A stretch of 64,000 nucleotides of DNA from Leptasterias polaris. Taxonomy: Eukaryota; Echinodermata; Asteroidea; Forcipulatida; Asteriidae. Below are positions 55,510-64,000 of the stretch, one piece after another. The translations under genes were made by a program, and so were the position numbers. Below the pieces are notes generated by a model that saw only the letters and a list, made by a program, of their open reading frames with translations, was not told the origin of the DNA and ran no database searches. The DNA lies in assembly GCA_037783415.1 (NCBI GenBank), contig JAZGTN010000009.1:15004001-15068000 (forward strand), given 5' to 3'. Positions within the stretch are counted from its first letter, which is position 1; each line of letters opens with the position of its first letter.

Positions 55510-56865
55510 GTGCACACATTTTTATTTCTGTTAATTTCAGCTCTATTCTATTAAATGTAAACTAGTTAACTGGTAAGTTGAACTCGTTTCTCGTTTCATG
55601 AATTTTGGCCAATATTCATGTCAGAACATACAACGCAATTGAAAAAAGGGATGTATACTATGCCAAGCCAAGGAGGAGGCAGAGATAGCAATTATGTGAA
55701 AAGGCCATCACGGCATTTTTGTCTGAATTAGGGGGCATCATGGCAAAAACAAAATTTAACGAGACAGGTGAAAAAACTAAGGCCCCAAAAACGTTGTACA
55801 CAAAAACAATGCGTCTTAATAGGGGGCGACTTTGTAGTGGGCGAGTTGACAGTAACGACACTGTAGCCAATACGTTTGTTGTAAACACAATCCTTTGGCT
55901 GCTTTTTATTCGTTTTGTCTTGGTGTGATCATGCTGAATTTTGTCATTACAACAAGAGACAAAAACCTTTTTTTTTTGTCCAGAGATAGTAAAACATTTC
56001 CTTTATCAGAAATGCATGAAATACAAGTGCGCCCAAGAAGTTTACCAAACATTCATCATTGCTTTTATGTACACCATGTATGATGATCATACGCAAAGTG
56101 ATTTAGCCTTTTTTTTCTCTCTTATTATTTTAGGTATGATAGTATTGTGCAATACAAGTCTTTTATTCGAATTGCACTTTGTTTTATTGCATTTATAGTA
56201 CATTTTGGTCTTGACTTGTCCCAACTGGGTCGCTGTACTCAATTTTTTTTTAAATTCTGATATCTGTGCAGATGCAAAAATTCAGTCTTTAACTTGACCA
56301 TTAATTTTACGTTCAGGTTAAGACATTTCTGTGCACAGTAACCCTGGTTATTTCAATAACCTTATATTATTTTGAGTCCATTTTTGGTAATTATGTTACC
56401 TAACCTGGTACTTTTTTTCCCCCTCAAATTTCAGGCCTGTCTGTGACTGACCTATCACGTTAAAGTTTTGGAGGATTCTGTCCAGAGGTACTTGCAGCAG
56501 GAGAACTTGACCAGTGTCTGGTGTCTTCCTGATATTGTAACCTGGCCAGATTTATGTGGGTTGGTGCAATGGTGTCCCGTTCAAGAATGCTGCAACCAGA
56601 GATATCTGTCACTTCGCTAAACGTGGATGGATTTTGCGTTCTTGTGTAAATACCGCGAAAGTTTTTGGCTGTTTTACCAGCATTTTTAGACACTGTATTC
56701 AGCTGAAACTTTCACATGTGATTTTATAGAATCTTTCTGTATAATTTTGCCTATAAATAAGCCTTTACATAGAAGAAAAAACAAAACAATCTAAGACCCT
56801 ACCTTTTCGGTCATTTATTATTTATGTTGTAACAAAGTACTGCTAGGTAATTGCCTAATTGTTTG
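55510..56865. other. Unannotated DNA with an unassigned minus-strand frame
   Basis: The minus-strand frame at 56460-56693 contains FSEVTDISGCSILERDTIAP and reads like protein, but has no recognised relatives or clear splice sites. The frames at 55658-55928 overlap on both strands and are not supported. Confidence 0.3.
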
Positions 56866-56871
56866 TTTATT

Positions 56872-57105
56872 AGGTGTTATAGAGGATTGGTACAGCCAAC
56901 AAAAAATAGTTGCAGACAATATTGATGTTTTGTGTGATCAACCGTATACTTGAAAAAACAAATCTGTGAAAATTTTTGCTCAATCCGTTGTGTGAGTCAG
57001 GAGAAAATAGTGAACAAGTATGCTCAGTTGTCAGCACGTAAATTTTGTCGTTATTTTGGGTTCTAACAACCGAAATCAGTAATATAGTGCATTTGTTTTA
57101 AGAGT
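56872..57105 (+). mobile_element. TTAA MITE, family B, left half
   Basis: Begins AGGTGTTATAGAGGATTGGT and shares GTTTTGTGTGATCAACCGTATAC-type and CTGTGAAAATTT.TGCTCAAT blocks with 13900-14030. The TTAA at this end is mutated. The right half is not recognised nearby. Confidence 0.65.
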
Positions 57106-57109
57106 TTCA

Positions 57110-59210
57110 GATACAGTTTTCTTGATTATGAATTCATATTTCACAGAAAAAAAAGGTTCCAGTGTGAACTTCATAAAGTTTTCAATTCTGTATAATGACT
57201 GTAAGATAAAGAAAAATCAATGTTCATTGTGGATTTAAGATAAAGAAAAAGCCATGTTCATTGCTTTCTGTGGCTTCCGTTTAGTATCAATAGTAAACTT
57301 ATTTTAAGCAATACTCACGACCAAGTGTGCCAAATGCTGTATTGCAAATGGATCCACTCCAGAGATAAGAGGGAACATACAACAAATATTTCAACATTGA
57401 TGCTTTATACCAGTCTACTAATTGCCTGGGCGTCCTTTAGTTGCTTTTAATTATACTTAGCATTAATATCTAAATGTTTAATATAATTAATTTGTACTAG
57501 TGTACATGTAAATGTGGGTATGTGTGTGAGAAATTCATGCAGCTGAAAGAAGAAACTTAAAATAAATGAATGTTTCCATAAAACAAGAAAACAAATGTGA
57601 AAGTGTTGTCATTATGGTGGTAAACATTTATTAAAATTGGTTAACTGATCATAGGTTCCCTAGAGAGAAGGGTAAAACAATATTATCTACTGATATCGGA
57701 GGAATGGAATTATGCTTACAAATATTTGTTTATTTTGTTGTATTATATTTGTTTATAGTGGGCTTGCGGGATTAGGCCTCTTTCTTTAGACGAATGCACC
57801 AAGCATTTGGAGAGCCAAACGTGAGGAAGCCACAGTGAACAGTTTGTAAGACCAAAAATGCAATCATTGTTGGTTTTTCCTTCTCAGTAATCTAGAGGAC
57901 AAGTGTAAAAGTTTTTCAAACAAAACAACGAAACCTTGATGAAATTTTGTTATAATAGCAATGACTCGTGTATACATTATACTGCATCGTGAGTGTTCTC
58001 ACAAGATAGTCGGGCACCTCAATGTTTACCCAAAACCGCATTCAGTTCTGTGTAGTAAGTAAGGAGCCATACATTTCCAATTCCTTACGCAGCAGCTGAT
58101 TGGTTACATAGCAACATAGCACACTCAGTTTGGTTCACGGTTTTACCAATCAAGTAAGGGCTCTCATTTACAAACGAAATATGGCGGCCATTTCGATTCT
58201 GAACGGTATAAACGCTGACGAAGACGAATTCTTAAAGTATTCTTAACTGTTTCGAGAATCCTTCGAAATAAAGAATACAGTGAAAGACTAGATCAATAGT
58301 GTAGCTAACATTCTATGAGTAAAATTCTTCTGCCCAATTCCGTTAACTATCATAAGCAAATGACTTTTCCGGAGACACTTATTTCTGCACACGGATGCTT
58401 TGTTTTTGGTCTTATATTTCTTTATTTTGAACACAGAAAATTATGTCATAGTTTTTGTAGGTATAATGAAACATTGTTGCTTCGTTATGTGATGTTTTTG
58501 TTTTGTTACAATAATAAATTTTCCCTAAATGAATTTTTGAAAACGTGTCCTCCAAGCTCATTGTTTATGGAAAACCGTGGAGGTCATGCAAATAAAAGGA
58601 AGCACTTTTCTGACCCCTACATACACTGACTGTTACAGAAGTGATTTGAAAACCGAACAAAAGTAATTACTCCAGCCTAGTACTCCAGCCCACAAAACCA
58701 CCCTCCAGCATATACTAAGTGTATAACACTGTACAACTATTGAAAGATTTGTTTGAATGCATTACTTATTACGTGAAGCGCCAAGCATGTGTAATTATAA
58801 ATCACAGAGTAAAAACCAGTAATCATTTACACACAGCTACTATGCCGGTGTGTAGTTCATAGCAATAGTCAAACATCAGAACCCAGCTAGCTTCGTTGAT
58901 ATTCCAAGTACATAGTACACATGTGTACAAACATTACACGATGACCAGACCCACCCACCCGTATACAGTTCAAAAACCGCAAACATTTATAAGCTATTAT
59001 TAGCACACAGCGCGCGACGACGACACGGTGGTGTTATCGATCGCTGGCGATGGCAAGTGACCTTTCATGACCGCGAACCCGATCTCTATTTTTAGACGGG
59101 CGCAGTCAACTTTCGAATTCATACACAAGTAAGAATCGCCGGTTCACGAATCATGAGTCTCTCGCTGCAAGAGGGCGCCATGCCAATAATTGTAATATGC
59201 AACGGATTTA
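57110..59210. other. Unannotated DNA with a weak promoter-like spot
   Basis: No supported gene across 2.1 kb. At 58181-58198 AATATGGCGGCCATTT matches a YY1-type initiator and opens a 21-codon frame (MAAISILNGINADEDEF). CCAAT-type boxes (GATTGGT, ACCAATC) lie 35-90 bp upstream. It could be a first exon, but no donor or partner exon was found. Confidence 0.3.
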
Positions 59211-59213
59211 CAC

Positions 59214-59372
59214 AACTTTCCTGGAAAACTTCCGTGTAATTTTCACTTTTTTCTGAAAAACCTGACGACTTATGAGGCTGAAACTTCTACAGGTAAATTG
59301 TATTATATACATCTTTATTCACAGTGAGTAGGGATTCATTCCATGGCCTAAAACTAGAAGTATAGAGCTCCT
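59214..59372 (-). mobile_element. TTAA element terminus
   Basis: The right end reads AGAAGTATAGAGCTCCT and then TTAA (59373-59376). This is the inverted form of the terminus at 53870 (17 bp identical: AGGAGCTCTATACTTCT), but the interior differs. The other end is not identified, so only the terminus is firm. Confidence 0.55.
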
Positions 59373-59679
59373 TTAAAACAACCGTACGATTCTATCAGGA
59401 CCCAAAAGTATGTCGATTGTTCAACTGGAAGGCAACTATTACATATAAGAAGAAATAACTTATTTTTCTACATGCAGGCACTGCTCTTTCAATCGAAAAT
59501 TTACATAAAACACCTTATAGGAGTGGATTGGTTGTTTGTTTAAGACTGCCATTTCTCAACAGATTAAACAAAAGAATTTTCCCGAAGAATTATGGTTCTG
59601 GCAATATACTCCTTATGTACCGAATGAGGTATCCAGTCAAACTGTAAAAATTACTCTTTCTATAGGGTGCAACCCACTA

Positions 59680-60060
59680 AGTAGGGGGAAAACAGATTGT
59701 TGTCCTCATTAATATTTTTTAGGCCCTCAAAATGTTCTCTATTGGACAGATTTGAGAGCCAAATAAAGGGAATAGAGTGTAAACAATTTGACAAATTGTG
59801 ACATGGGTGTTGTTGACTTCCAACTTGAGGTATTTTGTATAACGTAGGTCCTGAAAGAAATTGTCCTATTTGCCGAAAGGTGTAGTGACATTTTCAAGAT
59901 TGATGCTCGGAAGTTTGGAAAATTACACCAGTGGCAGTGCATGGGTGTTTTTATTTGAAGGGGGAATAACTCGACAGGCCCAGGGACTCCCCACATCAAA
60001 TTGAAAAGAGGATACAAGTTCAAGAGTCAATGGATCTCCTTATTATTAAAAAGCTGTGAG
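59680..60060 (+). repeat. Dispersed repeat, copy 2 (mate at 6487-6900)
   Basis: Shared blocks: GACAGATTTGAGAGCC, CTTCCAACTTGAGGTATTTT, TCCTATTTGCC, GGTGTAG and CAAGAGTCAATGGAT. Orientation is the same as copy 1. The 94-codon minus-strand frame across it is not a gene. Confidence 0.7.
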
Positions 60061-60064
60061 AAAA

Positions 60065-60745
60065 TTATTATTATTTGTTGTGCATTTTTTGATAATTTAG
60101 CATAATACAATGTATGCTATTGGGAGTGTATTTAGTGGGGTGCAACCTTGAGAACAAATTGTTTCTGCCATATTTTGTTCAACTTGATGAGATTTCAACG
60201 GGCAAAACAGTTTATTTACAGAGAAATTGGAATGGTAAATGTTACAAAATGGTGGATTGCAGCCCGGTCAGCATGTGTTGTTTTTGGTTGCTTGAGATAA
60301 TACATTTGTGTGTGAAAAAAAAATAACTTGTATTGCTCAAAATATTGTTATTCTTGCAATCGCTAATTTGCACAAGCGTTTTTATCTAGAAATTTACAAT
60401 AATTTAATAAAAAATTGTGGGAGTACAGCATTAACTGGTGTGTCAAACCTCAATCAATTATATGTATGTACTTACATGCTAGTGTATGTTGACAGTATTA
60501 CTAGTTGCATGATGGCAAGTGAATCCAGCTGCTTAGTGACATTGTAATTGAAAGTTTTTCAAGTTCAATGTACTATTCTGTTGAATTAACATTCTTGGCG
60601 AGTGGGGTAATTTGGATTTGTTGATAATCAACTTTGTTTCTCTATTCTTAAGATGAATTTTGTTATTTTTAAGAATAAACAAACCTAGGGCATGCACATA
60701 AAACCATCGATTGACTCTAACTGTGCTAGAAAGAGAAGTACCCAA
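60065..60745. other. Unannotated DNA
   Basis: No supported gene. Confidence 0.45.
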
Positions 60746-60749
60746 ACCC

Positions 60750-60840
60750 TAATCCTATTGTATTGTATTGTATTGTATTGTATTTATTGTCCAAACCAAC
60801 AGCGGACGAGCCGCCAATTACAGGAAAGGGAAAATATAAA
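60750..60840 (-). mobile_element. LINE 3' tail with TATTG microsatellite
   Basis: At least five TATTG units (about 60753-60780) lead into TTTATTGTCCAAACC and AGCGGACGAGCCGCCAATTA. Read on the minus strand, this is a 3' UTR ending in an ACAAT-type microsatellite, as for CR1/L2-type LINEs. No reverse transcriptase follows; only AT-rich repeats to about 61090. Confidence 0.55.
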
Positions 60841-61089
60841 ATCTTGAAATATAAATAACTTAAATTTGAAAATAGAAATTACATTTTTTTAAACTAGAAC
60901 AAATAAACAAACTAATAATTTTTAAACACATATATATAAAATAAAAATAATAAAAACATGAAAACAGATACATGTAAATATAAATATAATATAAATAATA
61001 ATAATATAATTAATGCCCAGATACATAAAGTAATTTATATATAAATAAATATATAAACGAATCAACAAAATAATAATAATAATGACATC

Positions 61090-61635
61090 ATCAGATACTG
61101 GTACTAGTAGTAAAATTCTGGCCCTATAGCATGTCTAACCTACCGTAGGTCACCGAAATTAGTCAAAGAGCTATTATATGTTTTTAGGTGAGCCCATCTA
61201 TAATATTGGGGGAACTTTTCCCATTCCCGCTGAAAGCGTCCAACTATTGTTTGAGAAAGTGCGCAATTTTGGAACACCATTTTTTCATCTGGAGTTTGTT
61301 TGATCCTCAGTTTAGGGTAAGGGGGAAAAGTATCTCAACTTACCGGCGAAAAGACAAATGTTGTGGCAAGTGTACATCTTGTATAGCGCCCTCAGTTGGA
61401 TTTTATGCCATTATATTTACACAGCCTTGCTCGCTATACCATGGGCAATGCACCGTATCGATACCTCGATCTCGTCACTTTCTCTGCTACCATGGGTCAC
61501 TAACCCTTGGAAGTGATACCCTGAAAAACAAAAGTAACTTCTTTGCGCATGCTTGTTAAAAACTTTCGAGCGCTTGCAGAGCGCTGGTTGGATTGCACTT
61601 ATTGAGACGCACGAGACCTCTTTCTATAAAAAACG
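61090..61635 (+). other. Unannotated DNA with an unassigned 123-codon frame
   Basis: The frame at 61188-61559 is rich in cysteine near its middle (KCCGKCTSC) but matches no family I know and lacks other gene signals. I do not call a gene. Confidence 0.25.
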
Positions 61636-61638
61636 ATA

Positions 61639-61895
61639 CAGGGCCCAATTTCATGGCCCTGCTCACCACCGAATTCTGCGCTTACGATCACCATCTCCGC
61701 TTACTACGCAAGGGACGAGTTTCTGCGCTAGCTGTGTAAGCGTAATATGCCTAGTAACGGGGATTATGCAAGCGCACAAGCAAACATTTACTGCTTACCC
61801 GTGAAGTACGCTTGACGTAAGCACATAATTCCCTGCTTCCGTAAGTGCCGATTCTTTGCTTACGGTATTAAGCAGGGCCATGAAATTGGGCCCTG
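61639..61895. mobile_element. 257-bp MITE with 25-bp perfect inverted repeats (hAT-like)
   Basis: The ends are CAGGGCCCAATTTCATGGCC plus CTGCT and its exact complement. The interior is packed with GCTTAC/GTAAGC motifs on both strands, as expected for subterminal transposase-binding sites. The CAGGG start suggests hAT. No clear 8-bp duplication is seen in the flanks. A single related end lies at 18077-18104. Confidence 0.88.
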
Positions 61896-61899
61896 GTGT

Positions 61900-63885
61900 C
61901 ATCCAATGATCTGCCTCATTTTGCTTCATGCAGTGAGGGCGCTCTTTGAGAGTGTGACTTGTCATAGGCAAGGGTTACCCGCTCTAAAGAAAATAATGAG
62001 GAATGTCTCGGAAATCATGTTTACGTGTAATTCGCCATACACACGTTGTTGACAATCGAAAGTCATGAGAAAGCAGTACAAAAACAGATTCCGCGACAAA
62101 ATCATCGCACGATAACTTTGAACTGGAATAACTGAAGCTATGGAAAAATGATATATTGCTGGAAATCCAGTGAGTTCCGACACATTCCTCAATTTGATAG
62201 AGCGGATAGGGATCTATTCGTTTCAAACGAATCATGTTTTGTTTTATTATGGTACCCATGAACTGCATAGTTAGACATATCACTAGTTCTAAAAATAAAG
62301 AGAGGAGGCAGTTTCTCTATGACTTCATGCATATTTTGACATCTCGCTCTATGTAGTCTCTATCACAGAATGGATCAACCACAGTTCTAATTAAAATATC
62401 CGATATATTTGGATGTTTCAAATTCACACTTCCAGGGGTTACGATCAAGCAAGGCATTATGGGAAAGAAGACAAATGGCGCGGCGAGATCATACACCACT
62501 TTGGAAAAGAGGCTGTTCCCACGATTTGGTGAATAATTGATGTGTTGGAGTGAACTTTATTGATCCTTTGGGATGGGTTGGACCCCTTCCATGATTTAGC
62601 CGATTATTATAAGTTTTGGGGGTAACTACGATTTATGTGCTTGAGCAAAATATGTCTGCAAAATAAACGTAAACAGAATCAAGCGACCTGACGACCTTGA
62701 CATGTATGTCAGTGACCTTCTCCGTGCGTGTAAAACATGGAGAGAAAAGCTTACGCTTTACATTGACTTAGCGACGCCCAGAAAGAAGATAAAATCAAGC
62801 TGAAAATGTTTTAAGACCTTTTGGTACTACTGCCGGACGGGATGTGTTCCAAACACTTGGGCTAAATAACGAAGGAATCGAAAATGGCCGAAGCCTGAAG
62901 TCTGTCGATGTACATTGTGATCCCAAAAAGGGCGAAACAGTAAAGAGATGCAGATTTGTCTATAGAAATCAAGAAAAAGTGGAGAGCTAACAAATAAACA
63001 TTAAACAGACAAAATTGAATCTAACAAAATAATTAAAAAATCTACATATATTAAGTTTAACTCCTTCAGAATCACCATAAGATAGCGTTTTCCCAGTGAG
63101 AGCTCTGGGCTCGGTATTGGTGCGAGTTCAGGCGCATGTGATCTTGTAGGTTGGGCATTACCTTTACCCTGTTAGTCTTACTTGTTAAACTTGATTATGC
63201 TCAAATTCCGTCGCGGAATGCGTCTGTTTCTGTTCATTCCTTTCGTGTTGGCCAATGCGGTGCGCCTAACCTGTACCACTGTTTATGTAGCCTACTGAAT
63301 ACTCCAGTTACCTGTGATGTAAGTCTATTAGTTGGATATGTGATCTTATTTGTTTAAGGCCCATCCTTTTCTTTTGAACCCAAATTGTAATCAATGTGTA
63401 CAGACCGAGTTCCGTCATTGTTGTACAAAGTATAAAACCAAATATTGTGTTGTTCGTGAACCACAAACTTTTGTTACCTTTGCGGGCAACCACTTATTAA
63501 TCAACCAATTTACGTTAGGCCTACTCTTAAACAATTCTGCTGACACCGAAACAAAATTAAATTTCACACTGAACAGAATCGGCCACTGTTTTAGTCTAAT
63601 TTTGTATATTAGTTTTATAATACATTTTCTTGAGAACACAATCACTTTTAAGTGGCCCAAATCATTAAATACTGTCGGAACAAATGTAACTGACTCAAGC
63701 AAAACCCTGAATGCCCCACATTTGTCTCTACGGAAATTCCGGGAGATGTAACTATTTGTTTGTGTGTGAAACAAAACAAATTGGCGGAGTAAGTACTGAC
63801 TACTTAAAAACGGAAACTTTATTTGACACCATAAAAAACACACGCTTACACTAAATAAACAGGTTTTCAACTGTCCGTTTATATT
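61900..63885. other. Unannotated DNA
   Basis: About 2 kb without a supported gene. The overlapping frames at 63350-63751 (plus) and 63415-63870 (minus) are mutually antisense, unrecognised and without splice or start support. Confidence 0.4.
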
Positions 63886-63890
63886 AAAGG

Positions 63891-64000
63891 CACCTGGCAG
63901 TGGTATTTTTTCAAAATAAAGCTTTTGTCATTAATATATACATTTTTATGAGTGGAATGTGAATAAACAATTTGCTAAGGTTAAACAATTGTATTTTTCT
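63891..64000 (+). mobile_element. TTAA MITE left end, cut by the window edge
   Basis: TTAA is followed by AGGCACCTGGCAGTGGTATT and TCAAAATAAAGCTTTTGTC, the start pattern of the TTAA/AGG MITE superfamily of families A and B. The right end would lie beyond the window. Confidence 0.6.

Noticed and set aside
63350..63870. Two overlapping frames of 133 and 151 codons
   Set aside because: They lie on opposite strands over the same DNA, without recognisable motifs or splice support.

Overview
The window looks like intergenic DNA from a metazoan, AT-rich and crowded with transposable elements. Most open frames are short and mean nothing. The few real coding signals are split by GT-AG introns or are worn remnants of mobile elements. 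The organism is probably an echinoderm, perhaps a sea star. This is inference: the tRNA-derived SINEs, the TTAA-flanked MITEs beginning AGG..CTGTATAC or AGG..CACTATTGGTA, and the GGGCCCAATTTCAT terminal repeats resemble repeats I remember as abundant in echinoderms. No search was possible. There is no prokaryotic gene organisation, rRNA or CRISPR, and no intact conserved host gene.

Layout. 1-9.9 kb is non-coding, with a fold-back element (2588-3152), a TTAA MITE (7587-7907), and duplicated tRNA-like repeats. 9.92-11.28 kb is a 1.36-kb element with very long, near-identical terminal inverted repeats. 11.3-17.4 kb is a repeat complex: degenerate long repeats carrying CCGGAAGT-type motifs, an array of twelve hairpins whose two arms change together, a MITE, a tRNA-Leu-like SINE, a 130-bp minisatellite, a higher-order TTCGCTTATTC repeat, and two more hairpins of the same kind. 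18.5-20.1 kb holds a decayed element-like coding sequence (HEEADTR and DTDV motifs). 22.6-29.1 kb is a recent tandem duplication whose second copy lost about 4.1 kb.

31-36 kb has only weak coding hints. 36.3-37.5 kb is a Penelope-like retroelement remnant. 37.7-39.6 kb is a decayed multicopy coding sequence, interrupted by a hAT-type MITE with a perfect 8-bp target duplication. 39.6-40.9 kb is a 5'-truncated LINE on the minus strand. 41.4-45.8 kb is an eight-exon gene or pseudogene of an uncharacterised family, with SINEs in its first intron. A MITE, a DDE transposase pseudogene (47.8-48.3 kb), a LINE fragment split by a fold-back element with a 9-bp target duplication (51.2-52.0 kb) and a second Penelope-like 3' end (52.1-52.5 kb) follow. 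54.6-55.5 kb contains a phase-consistent three-exon candidate gene with one internal stop. The rest is MITE ends, LINE tails and unannotatable DNA.

The most unusual structure is the hairpin array at 13274-13880, with relatives at 17338-17423. Arm sequence differs between hairpins, yet left and right arms stay mostly complementary. This points to concerted correction within each hairpin or constraint on the fold. The long inverted-repeat element at 9920-11282 and the in-phase exon chains at 41.4-45.8 and 54.6-55.5 kb are the next most useful to check.
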